Positions 1 through 7,948 of a DNA stretch of 50,553 nt are shown here, piece after piece (position 1 is the first letter of the stretch; each line of letters begins with the position of its first letter). The notes under the pieces were generated by a model. It had not been told where the DNA came from. It was given only the letters and a program-made list of their open reading frames with translations, and searched no databases. The DNA lies in assembly GCA_017405765.1 (NCBI GenBank), contig JAFQZS010000040.1, positions 1 to 50,553 of the forward strand. Direction: 5' to 3'. The DNA is from Clostridia bacterium. GTDB taxonomy: Bacteria > Bacillota > Clostridia > Oscillospirales > RGIG577. Both the position numbers and the translations under genes were made by a program.

Positions 1-139
1 CCGCCGCCCTTGACATGCATTCCGTTCCCGCTTATACTGCAAGAAAGGGAGGCCGGAATAATCCGCCCTCCCGCAATATATTATTTTTGCTCTGTTTTAC
101 ACCATGCTTCGGACTTTACACAAATTTTGGGACAGACCC
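1..139. mobile_element. Terminal fragment of an IS256-like insertion sequence (left copy)
   Basis: These 139 bases are repeated perfectly, in inverted orientation, at 50414-50552. The edge facing the window reads, outward in, GGGTCTGTCCCAAAATTTG followed by TGTAAAG, which resembles IS256-family terminal repeats (many end in a TTGTGTAAA core). Inside lies a GGGAGG/CCTCCC hairpin near 48-72. No transposase is visible because the element interior lies outside the window. Family assignment rests on the terminal repeat only and is inferred. Confidence 0.65.
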
Positions 140-175
140 CGCCCGTGCGTTATTTTGCCGTTATAGTGCAAATCA

Positions 176-1327
176 TTACGAATGAACAGCCTCTATCCAA
201 TCGGTTACGGTTTTTTCTGCGCTGTCCGTTCCCGCGTTGTCGCCTCTTACGGCAAGCCCTTCAAGCACAGCGGCATTGGGCTCGCGCTGTTTTATCATGT
301 CGTAGGTGCCGCCGTCGCGGCTTCCCTCATGCGTGTTAAACGGGATTATCGTAACACCCGAAAGGTCGTACGTATCAAAAAACGTCTCCATCACCTTTGG
401 CATGGTATACCACCATATGGGATATCCTATATACACGGTCTTATACGATGCAGGATCTGTCTGTAACGGCTCGATCGCCGGTCTTGCATCATTGTCCGCT
501 TCACTCTTTGCATGATCGGCAAGGTCATTATATGAAAGCGGATAATCCTCTGACGGAACTATCTTTACGATATCGCCTCCCGTGGCATCCGCGATGGTGT
601 TCGCCATCCATTCTGTTGCCCCCTGCCCGTCAACGAGAGGCGTGGCCGCACTTACAGCGTCAGGATCTTTCGTATTTGCAGCGCTGAAATATATAATAAG
701 CACGTCGTTTTTGTCGCCGTTCGTATCCTCAAGCGCCATATATCTTTGGCATATAACGGCCACCTGTGCGCGAACTGCCGTGCTTTTAGGCGAAAAACCA
801 AGCTCCGCGCCGTCAGCCAATCCGTTCGTACGCACCCATTTTACTGCGTCTGCAGCCCACGACGAGGCATCGTCCGCCGTACCGGATGATGTGGGCTTGC
901 CCTTCATACGCCAAAGCATCGCCACAAGCTGCTCCTGCGTTACGGGGTCGTTCGTGCCGAAGACTCCGCCTCCGTAACCGTTTACAACATTGTTTTGCGA
1001 CGCCCAAAGCACCGCGTCGGAATACCATTCACCGCTTTTCGTATCCGTAAAGGCGTCCTCACCCGTGACTTGAGGCTCGCCCTCCATGCGGTAGAGCACC
1101 GTTGCAAGCTGTGCTCGCGTAAACATATCGCCGGGCGAAAACAGTCCCTCGCCCGTGCCGTTCATTATCCCGTTTTCACCAAGGGTTTTTACGGCTTCGG
1201 CATACCATGCGTCCGCCGCTACGTCTGAATAAATTCCCGCATCCGCTTCGCCCTCTCCGAGGGCTGTGCAGGCACAGGTCATTGCCATTACGGCGATCAC
1301 CAAAATAATGCTTATGTATTTTTTCAA
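176..1327 (-). CDS. Lipoprotein with S-layer homology (SLH) repeats fused to a flavodoxin domain
   Basis: A 383-aa protein. Residues 1-20 form a lipoprotein signal with a Cys at the end of the hydrophobic stretch (MTCAC). Three SLH-like repeats follow at about 33-195, each with W-Y/A-A-V and the FSP/F...TRAQ pattern (FTRAQLATVLYRM, VTQEQLVAMLWRM, VRAQVAVICQRY). Residues about 208-383 match the flavodoxin_4 type: DVLIIYFSAANT is the FMN phosphate-binding strand and loop, followed by IGYPIWWYTMPK. SLH repeats normally hold proteins on the cell wall, and flavodoxins carry electrons on FMN, so this may be an extracytoplasmic flavoprotein. It is the last gene of an operon with a hydrolase (29-base gap) and an aldo/keto reductase. 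Function is inferred from domains; the fusion is unusual. Confidence 0.85.
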   Translation of the reverse strand: MKKYISIILVIAVMAMTCACTALGEGEADAGIYSDVAADAWYAEAVKTLGENGIMNGTGEGLFSPGDMFTRAQLATVLYRMEGEPQVTGEDAFTDTKSGEWYSDAVLWASQNNVVNGYGGGVFGTNDPVTQEQLVAMLWRMKGKPTSSGTADDASSWAADAVKWVRTNGLADGAELGFSPKSTAVRAQVAVICQRYMALEDTNGDKNDVLIIYFSAANTKDPDAVSAATPLVDGQGATEWMANTIADATGGDIVKIVPSEDYPLSYNDLADHAKSEADNDARPAIEPLQTDPASYKTVYIGYPIWWYTMPKVMETFFDTYDLSGVTIIPFNTHEGSRDGGTYDMIKQREPNAAVLEGLAVRGDNAGTDSAEKTVTDWIEAVHS

Positions 1328-1356
1328 TTTTCACGCCTCCAAACTCTATATGAACG

Positions 1357-2448
1357 TCAGTTCAGCCCGTGTTTGCCCAGCCAATTCTCTATATGCTGCG
1401 CCGTTTCTTCGTTGTTTAGCTCCTGGAAGAGAAAATGGCTGTTGCCGTATATTCCCTCGTCAGGCAGGTTTATTACAGCAGCGTCGCCGCCCGCAGTATT
1501 GTACGCCTCGGCAAAATCAATGCAGGACTGACGCGACCACTGCCAAAATTGGGTCGAGGCTATGTCTTCGGGGCCGTTATCTATATAGTCGCCGTAATAG
1601 AAGATTATCGGTATCTTGTCTTGCATATCCATAAACTTATTATAGCTTTCGGGCGTCATGGCTTCGCTCGGCGCAAATCCCGGCTCTATCGCTATTATCG
1701 CCGATACGTAATCGAGATCCACATCCCATCCTATAAGTCCGCCCTGAGAATGCGTCATCAGAATAACTTTATTGCCCGTCTTCTCATACGCTTTTTTTAA
1801 AACCTCGTTCATAGCCGCCGTTATAACTTCCTGATCGTATTCGCCCGTATTCGGCGTCATCTGGCGGAAAAACTGATCTTGAGCTTCCTCGCCCTCGGGA
1901 AACTGCGACCCCTCGTATCTGTCGGGAGCAATGCGTCCTATCCGAAAATGCGTGTACCACGCCTGATCTCCCGCAAGAGTATCCACCGGGCCTTCAGAAA
2001 CGCTGCCCGCCTCGCCGCGTCTCGGCTGATCGACCAAAAAAGCGCTGTGTCCGTTCTTTAAGAAAATGTCTGACCAACCCTCGCGCCCGTCGGGCGTAGT
2101 CATCCAGCCCATGCGCGACTGACCGGCGCCGTGAAGATATACGATAGGATTACCGTTATCGTTAGCCGCTATCTGATAAAATACGTTGGCATGGTCAACG
2201 TGCATGGTATTACCCGCGCGCGAGGGATCCTGCCAGTTAACGGTTTCGTCGTAATCGCCGGCAACAGGCTCGGTCACCGTTCCGCCTGCCGAAAAATATC
2301 CTTGCTCGGCTATCATGAGCGCATCGGACGCAGCGGCGCCGGTATTTGCTTCGTTTTCGTTATTCTCATTTTCCGATACGCTGCTGCATCCCACCAATGC
2401 CGCCGCCAAAACTAGCGCGGCAATTATTATTGATACATACCTTTTCAT
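1357..2448 (-). CDS. Alpha/beta-hydrolase lipoprotein
   Basis: A 363-aa protein with a lipoprotein signal peptide (hydrophobic stretch ending LVGC, Cys21), then a low-complexity Asn/Glu-rich linker and an alpha/beta-hydrolase domain. Visible motifs are the oxyanion-type HGAGQSRMGW loop, the nucleophile elbow HSQGG (serine), and a C-terminal histidine in GNSHFLFQE. It probably cleaves esters or similar bonds outside the membrane; the substrate is unknown. The gene lies 22 bases after the aldo/keto reductase and 29 before the SLH-flavodoxin gene, so the three are likely co-transcribed. The start has an AGGGGGAGG-type site just upstream on the minus strand. Confidence 0.85.
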   Translation of the reverse strand: MKRYVSIIIAALVLAAALVGCSSVSENENNENEANTGAAASDALMIAEQGYFSAGGTVTEPVAGDYDETVNWQDPSRAGNTMHVDHANVFYQIAANDNGNPIVYLHGAGQSRMGWMTTPDGREGWSDIFLKNGHSAFLVDQPRRGEAGSVSEGPVDTLAGDQAWYTHFRIGRIAPDRYEGSQFPEGEEAQDQFFRQMTPNTGEYDQEVITAAMNEVLKKAYEKTGNKVILMTHSQGGLIGWDVDLDYVSAIIAIEPGFAPSEAMTPESYNKFMDMQDKIPIIFYYGDYIDNGPEDIASTQFWQWSRQSCIDFAEAYNTAGGDAAVINLPDEGIYGNSHFLFQELNNEETAQHIENWLGKHGLN

Positions 2449-2470
2449 TGTACCTCCCCCTTAAAATTAT

Positions 2471-3358
2471 TTACCAATTCTTCTTTTCGTTTTGACTTAA
2501 TTTGTTCTTCTTTCTCTCCTCGACCATTTTTACGAACCACTCGACCATATTGGGGTCGTAATGCGAAAAGAAAGACGACTGCTTCTTATCGAGCGCTGCT
2601 ATCTTCGCCATATCCTCGCCCGTAAGTGAAAAATCGAACACATTAAGATTTTGCACCATGCGGTCATAATGCGTTGTCTTGGGGATAACTATTATGCCGC
2701 GCTGAATGTGCCATCGAAGAATCACCTGCGCCGTGGTCTTATTATATTTCGCCCCTATTTCCGAAAGGACCGGATCGTCAAAAAGCCCGTTTCTTCCCTC
2801 GCCGAAGGGCGCCCAAGCCTCGTGGCGAATATCATATTTATCCATCCAAATGTTCGCTTCCGTCTGCTGGTTGTGCGGATGCGTTTCAACCTGATTTACC
2901 ATGGGACTTATGCGTGAAAAAGACGCTATATCAACAAGTCTGTCGGGATAAAAATTTGAGACTCCTATAGCGCGCAGAACGCCTTCTTCATACAGATCCT
3001 CAAGCGCCCTCCATGCGCCGTAATAATCGGAGAACGGCTGATGAAGCAGCATCAGATCTATATAATCCGTCTTTAGTTTTTTAAGCGACTCCGAAACGGA
3101 TCTTTTGCAGGCGTCATACCCGTAATGCTCCAGCCATACCTTCGTAGTCAAAAAAATATCCTCTCTCTTTACGCCCGATTTTTCAATGGCAGAGCCGACT
3201 TCTTCTTCGTTGAAGTAGCTTTGCGCCGTATCAATGCTGCGATAACCGGCCCTTAATGCATCGAGAACACACCTCTCACATTCGTCTTTCGTCACTTGGT
3301 ACACACCGTAACCCAAAATCGGCATTTTTATTCCGTTTGAAAGCGTTACATACTCCAT
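2471..3358 (-). CDS. Aldo/keto reductase
   Basis: A 295-aa protein of usual length for the AKR family. The catalytic tetrad is complete: Asp43 and Tyr48 (in SIDTAQSYF), Lys73 (TTKVW) and His106 (LLHQP). The NADPH-binding C-terminal part reads IPKTTHYDRM with NLNVFDF. It should be a cytoplasmic NADPH-dependent reductase of small aldehydes or ketones; the substrate cannot be told. It is the first gene of a three-gene operon with the hydrolase and the SLH-flavodoxin protein. The ATG is preceded by AAGGAGG. Upstream is a LysR regulator gene on the same strand, separated by a terminator hairpin at 3412-3440. Confidence 0.93.
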   Translation of the reverse strand: MEYVTLSNGIKMPILGYGVYQVTKDECERCVLDALRAGYRSIDTAQSYFNEEEVGSAIEKSGVKREDIFLTTKVWLEHYGYDACKRSVSESLKKLKTDYIDLMLLHQPFSDYYGAWRALEDLYEEGVLRAIGVSNFYPDRLVDIASFSRISPMVNQVETHPHNQQTEANIWMDKYDIRHEAWAPFGEGRNGLFDDPVLSEIGAKYNKTTAQVILRWHIQRGIIVIPKTTHYDRMVQNLNVFDFSLTGEDMAKIAALDKKQSSFFSHYDPNMVEWFVKMVEERKKNKLSQNEKKNW

Positions 3359-3411
3359 TGTAAAAAGCCTCCTTGAAAATTATTTATTCTTTTGTCAATT
3401 TTGATTATAAT

Positions 3412-3440
3412 AAAAAAAGACTCCTAAAGGAGTCTTTTTT
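3412..3440. terminator. Bidirectional intrinsic terminator between lysR-type gene and AKR operon
   Basis: A perfect stem AAAAAAGACTCC / GGAGTCTTTTTT with a TAAA loop. On the minus strand it lies just after the stop of the LysR gene and ends in six T, so it should end the LysR transcript. The A-rich 5' side makes it work on either strand. Confidence 0.85.
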
Positions 3441-3470
3441 CGGAACACAGCTTATACCTAAAGGTATAAA

Positions 3471-4361
3471 CTACGTTATCTCTTTTATTGCGTTAAGGAA
3501 CTGTGTTACCTTTCTGTCGGGCGATCTTGAATACAAAAGACCGTAAGACATATCATATTTCCACCCCATGCGTACCGTTTTTAACAGCGGATGCACCGTT
3601 TTCCATCGCTCTACGGTTATAAGCAGCCTGCCTTTGTTTTCGCATTCGTTGAAAACTCCTGTGTTATACAGCGGAAAGTCGATGATCTTTATCTGTGGAT
3701 GCCTGCTTTTCAGGTATTCTCTCAGCTCATCCATGCATCCCATGCTTCCCGGGGCAAGCATCATGAGCTCTTCGCCGTACAGATCCTTTAAAGACAGACG
3801 TTTCTTTGCGGCAAGCGGATGATTTACGGAGAAAGCAACGCAAAGCTTTTCCCTTGAAAGCTCTATGCCGCTGCATTCTCTGTAGTCGAGCAGACGCTCG
3901 TCAAAAATGCCCGATACCACGTCGATATTCTCTCCTAAGTTTTTCAAAATCATCCTTGCATTCTGCGGCGTATTGTCAAACGGCACAAGCTGAAATTTCA
4001 GCTTAGGCAAAAGAACGGAAAGCTTGGGCCAAAGCTCAATAAGCACCCAGGCAGGCGTCATAGGCGACGTTCCTATTCGTATTATATCGGTTTCATGCTC
4101 CATGGCCAAAACTGCGTTGTGCGCAGCCTCCATGCTTTTCTTTATGATCTCTGGCGCGTCCGCCTTTAAGGATTCTCCCGCTTTTGTAAGCTTAAGCCCC
4201 CTGTGCGTCCGTTCAAACAGACGAACGCCGAGGTCGCTTTCAAGAAGGTTTATCTGCTTTATCACGGCGGACGGCGTAATAAAACCAGCGGCCGCCGCTT
4301 TTGAAAAACTGCCAAGCTCTGCCACGCGAAGAAATACGTCCAAATGCGGGTCGTACAGCAT
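3471..4361 (-). CDS. LysR-family transcriptional regulator
   Basis: A 296-aa protein of typical LysR length. Residues 1-60 hold the winged helix-turn-helix (FLRVAELGSFSKAAAA through LLESDLGVRLFERTHRGLKLT). The rest is the periplasmic-binding-protein-like effector domain. It probably controls the adjacent aldo/keto reductase, hydrolase and flavodoxin operon, although it reads in the same direction rather than divergently. A T-N11-A palindrome at 4396-4411, 35 bases before its start, could be its own operator. The effector is unknown. Confidence 0.92.
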   Translation of the reverse strand: MLYDPHLDVFLRVAELGSFSKAAAAGFITPSAVIKQINLLESDLGVRLFERTHRGLKLTKAGESLKADAPEIIKKSMEAAHNAVLAMEHETDIIRIGTSPMTPAWVLIELWPKLSVLLPKLKFQLVPFDNTPQNARMILKNLGENIDVVSGIFDERLLDYRECSGIELSREKLCVAFSVNHPLAAKKRLSLKDLYGEELMMLAPGSMGCMDELREYLKSRHPQIKIIDFPLYNTGVFNECENKGRLLITVERWKTVHPLLKTVRMGWKYDMSYGLLYSRSPDRKVTQFLNAIKEIT

Positions 4362-4395
4362 TTATCTTGCCCCCGTTTTGTTGTTAATGTAATTT

Positions 4396-4411
4396 ATACT
4401 AAATTAAGTAT
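4396..4411. promoter_or_regulatory. Candidate LysR box (T-N11-A)
   Basis: The sequence ATACT-AAATTA-AGTAT is an interrupted palindrome upstream of the LysR-type gene. LysR regulators typically bind T-N11-A sites of this shape and regulate themselves. Assignment is by position and pattern only. Confidence 0.4.
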
Positions 4412-4481
4412 ATCAAAAAATGCGTCATTTTTCAAATACACGCCCCTGTTTCCGAAAGCTTATATTCTCCACGAAAACATA

Positions 4482-4512
4482 AAGCGGCATGGACCGTATG
4501 CTCATGCCGCTT
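4482..4512 (-). terminator. Hairpin after the 31-aa peptide gene
   Basis: A 10-bp perfect stem AAGCGGCATG / CATGCCGCTT with an 11-base loop sits 17 bases after the stop of the small ORF. The following minus-strand bases are only moderately T-rich (TATGTTTTCG), so it is a weak terminator candidate. Confidence 0.5.
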
Positions 4513-4528
4513 ACAAAACCGCGCGTCT

Positions 4529-4624
4529 TCAGTCGCAGTCGTTAAAAAAATAAGAGATTATCACGATTATTATAAATATCCACAGCACGTTGTTCTGGTC
4601 AAGCCAGTTGTTTTTGCAACTCAT
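4529..4624 (-). CDS. 31-aa Asn/Cys-containing membrane peptide
   Basis: A short ORF that starts MSCKNNWLDQNN, then has one hydrophobic segment (about residues 14-27, VLWIFIIIVIISYF), then ends FNDCD. A clear GGAGG ribosome site lies 11 bases before the ATG, and a hairpin follows the stop. Clostridia often encode tiny proteins with Asn/Cys-rich ends around an isoleucine-rich membrane span, whose roles are mostly unknown; I see that resemblance but no named family. It is divergent from the DNA glycosylase gene, with 123 bases between the two starts. A longer in-frame upstream extension to 4978 overlaps the glycosylase and is not credible. Confidence 0.55.
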   Translation of the reverse strand: MSCKNNWLDQNNVLWIFIIIVIISYFFNDCD

Positions 4625-4747
4625 AAGTGTATATCCCTCCGGCAAATATAATTCTTTCGTCCGGATCTTCCGGCCTTCGCTATATAATACGGCGCAGCTC
4701 TTTATTTTGTGACCGATCCGGAGTATAATCGTATCGGGTGATGAATT

Positions 4748-5575
4748 ATGAACGATGCAACGCTTATAAAAAACGCGCAAAATTTTGATATAAAGCAGAT
4801 ATTTGAATGCGGACAGGCGTTCCGCTTCGATCCGTCGCCAAACGGCGGATATGAGGGCGTGGCTTTCGGGCAATATCTTCATGTGACGCAGTCGGACGAA
4901 GGCGTTTTGATACATGCGCCGAAAAGCGAGTACGACGCGATATGGCGCGCATATTTCGATGTTGACCGAGATTATCAAAAGATCATAGACGCGCTGTCGC
5001 GCGACGACGACATAATGCGCGCCGCCTCGGCCTTCGGCAGCGGCATCCGCGTTTTAAATCAGGATACGTTCGAGTGCCTTATCTCGTTCATCATTTCGCA
5101 AAGCAATAATATCCCCCGCATAAAGGGCATAATCGAGCGGCTGTGCGAAAACTTCGGAGAGAAGATATTCGCCCCCGACGGGCGTGCGTTCTATACATTC
5201 CCCACTCTCGAACGCTTAAGCGAAGCGTCTACAGACGACTTAGGCGTCATACGTGCCGGCTTTCGGGCTAAATATATAAAGGACGCACTTGATAAAATAA
5301 ACGCGGGCGACGTAGACCTTTCATCGCTTAAGACGAAGGACGCGCTCGAAGGACGCGAGGAGCTTAAAAAGATAAACGGCGTAGGCGACAAGGTGGCGAA
5401 CTGCGTGCTTTTATTCGGCGCAGGCAAGGTAGACGCCTTCCCTGTCGATACGTGGATAAAAAAGGCCATATTGAAATTCTACGGCGGCCGCAATTTCGAC
5501 CCCGCTATGTTCGCGCCTTACTGCGGCCTTGCCCAACAGTATCTTTTCTACTATGCGAGAGAGAACAAAATATAA
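4748..5575 (+). CDS. ogg: 8-oxoguanine DNA glycosylase/AP lyase (OGG1 type)
   Basis: A 275-aa protein with an OGG1-like N-terminal domain (about 1-100, including ECGQAFRF) and a helix-hairpin-helix glycosylase domain (about 105-265). The HhH motif is INGVGDKVANCV, with Lys215 in the place of the human OGG1 catalytic Lys249, and FPVDTW supplies the conserved Asp234. These residues mark a bifunctional enzyme that cuts 8-oxoG from DNA and nicks the backbone in base excision repair. The gene stands alone and ends in a strong terminator at 5621-5668. The ATG at 4748 has little Shine-Dalgarno sequence (GGGTGATGAATT). Confidence 0.9.
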   Translation: MNDATLIKNAQNFDIKQIFECGQAFRFDPSPNGGYEGVAFGQYLHVTQSDEGVLIHAPKSEYDAIWRAYFDVDRDYQKIIDALSRDDDIMRAASAFGSGIRVLNQDTFECLISFIISQSNNIPRIKGIIERLCENFGEKIFAPDGRAFYTFPTLERLSEASTDDLGVIRAGFRAKYIKDALDKINAGDVDLSSLKTKDALEGREELKKINGVGDKVANCVLLFGAGKVDAFPVDTWIKKAILKFYGGRNFDPAMFAPYCGLAQQYLFYYARENKI

Positions 5576-5620
5576 GAAAAATTCTTTGGTTTTTCCTGAT
5601 AAATTATTTAGAAAAAACAT

Positions 5621-5668
5621 GAGCTTTTCGGGTGGTTTTCGATTAAAATCACGAAAAGCTCGTTTTTT
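5621..5668 (+). terminator. Intrinsic terminator of the OGG1-type gene
   Basis: GAGCTTTTCG.GTG pairs with CAC.GAAAAGCTC around a 15-base loop, followed by GTTTTTT. It lies about 45 bases after the stop. Confidence 0.85.
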
Positions 5669-5690
5669 CACTTTTATGGCCAAAAAAGTG

Positions 5691-5719
5691 TTGATTATCT
5701 TCTTTCATAACGATATATT
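5691..5719 (+). promoter_or_regulatory. Promoter of the permease operon
   Basis: TTGATT and TATATT are spaced by 17 bases, about 70 bases before the permease start. Between promoter and ribosome site lies a perfect 9-bp-arm palindrome at 5742-5762 (TTTTATTTT-TGC-AAAATAAAA) that could be an operator or leader hairpin. Confidence 0.6.
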
Positions 5720-5741
5720 ATTTTTAATAAGTAAAAATCCA

Positions 5742-5762
5742 TTTTATTTTTGCAAAATAAAA
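5742..5762. repeat. AT palindrome in the permease leader
   Basis: Arms TTTTATTTT and AAAATAAAA with a TGC centre sit downstream of the predicted promoter and upstream of the AAGGGGG ribosome site. A repressor site is possible, but no bound protein is known. Confidence 0.45.
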
Positions 5763-5789
5763 AAATATATATTTTTAAGGGGGATAAAA

Positions 5790-7055
5790 ATGACAACACC
5801 ACAAATCATTGCTCTCGTCGTGTTTATTCTCGTTATGGCCGCCATAGTATCGGAAAAGATACATCGTGCCGCAGCGGCTATCGCCGGCGCGATAATCCTT
5901 ATCTTCTTCGGTATTATCGACTTTAATGAAAGTCTCGGCTTTATCGACTTTAACACGCTGGGCGTACTCATCGGCATGATGACCTTCGTCGGAGTAGTCA
6001 AGGAATCGGGACTGTTTGAATTCCTTGCTATAAAATCGGCAAAGATTGCAAAGGGCAAGCCATGGCGCATCATGGTAATATTCATTATCATTACTGCGGT
6101 GCTCTCGGCGCTTCTCGATAACGTAACGACCGTACTGCTCATCGGTCCCATGACGCTCACTATATGCGCTATGCTTGAGATAAACCCCGTGCCGTTCTTA
6201 ATGACGCAGATACTCGCGTCTAACGTCGGCGGTACGGCGACGCTCATCGGCGACCCGCCGAATATCATGATAGGCAGCGCGGCAAACCTCTCGTTCGGCG
6301 ACTTTATCGTAAACCTTACGCCCGCAGTAGTAGTTATACTCGTCGTGTTCATTCTCATCTTCAAGTTTATGTACGGACGCAAGATGAAGGTGACCGAAGA
6401 AGCTATGTCAAGCGTTATGCAGCTTGACGAGAAAAAAGCGATTAAGGATCGTCCTCTCTTTATCAAGAGCGTTGTTATGATCGTCATCGTAGTTGCGGGC
6501 TTCGTGCTCCACGGCTCTATCGGCGTAAGCTCGTCGGTAGTCGCTCTTACCGCAGCGGCAGTAATGCTCATTATCGGCAAGCAGGAAGTAGAGCACATCC
6601 TCTGCTCCATCGAATGGCCGACCATACTTTTCTTCGTAGGCCTCTTCGTAGTAGTAGGCGGCATGGAGAAGGTCGGCATTATCACCGCACTTGCAAACTT
6701 CCTTATGGATGCAACGCACGGCGAAATGGTAGTAGCTATGATACTCATCGTTATCGTTTCCGCGGTAGTTTCCGCGATACTCGACAATATTCCCTTCGTT
6801 GCGACTATGATACCTGTTATCATAACGATGGAGGCAAGCGGCATGGACGTTATGCCTCTTTGGTGGGCGCTCTCCCTGGGCGCATGCCTCGGCGGCAACG
6901 GTACGCTCATCGGCGCGTCGGCAAACGTCGTGCTCTCCGGTATTTCGAAGCGCGAGGGTTACCCGATAACGTTCATAAGCTTCTTAAAGATCGGCTTCCC
7001 CATGATGCTCGTTTCCGTAGCGATAGCTGCCGTTTACCTAGTGATCCGCTTCTGA
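5790..7055 (+). CDS. ArsB/NhaD-type ion permease (SLC13/CitM superfamily)
   Basis: A 421-aa membrane protein from the ATG at 5790, which follows AAGGGGG by 6 bases; in-frame starts further upstream lie beyond the promoter and are rejected. It has about 11-12 hydrophobic segments in two homologous halves. Each half has the signature of the ion-transporter superfamily: LLDNVTTVLLIGP with ASNVGGTATLIGDPPNIMIG in the first, and ILDNIPFVATMIP with LGGNGTLIGASANVVLSG in the second. Such proteins are ion-coupled carriers (arsenite, Na+/H+ or anions). The paired DN and GGT/GGN-LIG hairpins support the fold, but the substrate is not determinable and no arsenic genes are nearby. The 163-aa gene follows 27 bases later, so the two are likely one operon. 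Confidence 0.9.
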   Translation: MTTPQIIALVVFILVMAAIVSEKIHRAAAAIAGAIILIFFGIIDFNESLGFIDFNTLGVLIGMMTFVGVVKESGLFEFLAIKSAKIAKGKPWRIMVIFIIITAVLSALLDNVTTVLLIGPMTLTICAMLEINPVPFLMTQILASNVGGTATLIGDPPNIMIGSAANLSFGDFIVNLTPAVVVILVVFILIFKFMYGRKMKVTEEAMSSVMQLDEKKAIKDRPLFIKSVVMIVIVVAGFVLHGSIGVSSSVVALTAAAVMLIIGKQEVEHILCSIEWPTILFFVGLFVVVGGMEKVGIITALANFLMDATHGEMVVAMILIVIVSAVVSAILDNIPFVATMIPVIITMEASGMDVMPLWWALSLGACLGGNGTLIGASANVVLSGISKREGYPITFISFLKIGFPMMLVSVAIAAVYLVIRF

Positions 7056-7082
7056 TAATACTGTAAAAGGAGATGCTTTTAA

Positions 7083-7574
7083 ATGCCCAATAACGTAAGA
7101 CTCGACAACGCCGCATTCGACGGCATGGCTACAGAAATGGCGCTTCGTCAATTAGGCGGCGCAGACATAAAAAAAATGATAGGCCAGCAGTTTCAGATAG
7201 ACTTTCCGCTTGAGGACGGCTACAAATTAAGATACGTATATACGATAAACACGAATAACGCGCTCTTTTTGCAGCGCCTTCTGCCCTATGCGATGCGTCC
7301 CGAAAAGTTTGCAACGCAGAAGGAGCTCATAAAGTATATAAAGGACGACGTAAATCAGTTCAAAAACGCGCAGAAGAGCAAGAACTTCGCCTCTTTCGTT
7401 ACCGCTTTAAACAAGCTTCACGAGCTTGCATACAGCGCTGAGGACACGTTCTTAAACTTCAACGTGGACGCGGCAAAGGTACAGTACCTCACCTCCACGA
7501 TTGAAACGCTGCTCTCCGACATGGAAGCAACGCAGAGTGCATCCGACAAAATCGTACTCGACGAAAAGGAATAA
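7083..7574 (+). CDS. Uncharacterised 163-aa cytoplasmic protein
   Basis: No family recognised. There is no signal peptide or membrane span; the protein is mostly helical in character, rich in Lys, Asn and Asp, with central KELIKYIKDDVNQFKNAQKSKNF and a C-terminal helical, acidic tail (ASDKIVLDEKE). An AAAGGAG site lies about 13 bases before the ATG. It is 27 bases after the permease gene and shares its terminator at 7586-7613, so it is probably translated from the same mRNA. A role linked to the permease is possible only on this positional ground. Confidence 0.75.
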   Translation: MPNNVRLDNAAFDGMATEMALRQLGGADIKKMIGQQFQIDFPLEDGYKLRYVYTINTNNALFLQRLLPYAMRPEKFATQKELIKYIKDDVNQFKNAQKSKNFASFVTALNKLHELAYSAEDTFLNFNVDAAKVQYLTSTIETLLSDMEATQSASDKIVLDEKE

Positions 7575-7585
7575 GATAATACGAA

Positions 7586-7613
7586 AGCCCCCGCGGAACG
7601 TCCGCGGGGGCTT
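7586..7613 (+). terminator. Intrinsic terminator of the permease operon
   Basis: A GC-rich stem AAGCCCCCGCGGA / TCCGCGGGGGCTT with a 2-base spacer is followed by ATTTTGTTT. An almost identical stem ends the surface-protein gene at 9195-9228. Confidence 0.9.
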
Positions 7614-7637
7614 ATTTTGTTTGGGATAACTTTTGTT

Positions 7638-7663
7638 GGGGAAAAAAGTATACTTTTTTCCCC
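7638..7663. repeat. 26-bp perfect palindrome
   Basis: GGGGAAAAAAGTA pairs with TACTTTTTTCCCC without a spacer. It follows the operon terminator by about 25 bases. It may act as a second terminator (ACCTTTTTA follows) or be part of a dispersed repeat. Confidence 0.6.
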
Positions 7664-7948
7664 ACCTTTTTATGGTAAAACAATAGGAAAACGAGGGAAA
7701 AACGGGCTTTTTCCTGTCGAAGAACAGTAAAGAGAATTAAAAAACGGGGGCCGAAAACACTGCTTTTTTGCGGATCTGCGTTATAACAGCCCTTTTGGAG
7801 ACACGGTAAGGTAAAAGCTGTCGTCTTGCGTATAAGAGAAACGGCGCGGCAATTCGCACCCACTCTCCGGCCGCCCCAAGACGCGGCGATCCGTATTCCC
7901 CAGCGCCATCCCGTGCGCCTCCGTCCTTTGTCATCCTGGGCTTCTTTT

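Noticed and set aside
4529..4978. 149-aa minus-strand ORF
   Set aside because: Its first two-thirds overlap the OGG1-type gene; only the last 31 codons have a ribosome site and sensible sequence.
5744..6910. 388-aa minus-strand ORF over the permease
   Set aside because: It is antisense to a clear membrane-protein gene and has Ser/Thr/Ile-rich, shadow-type composition.
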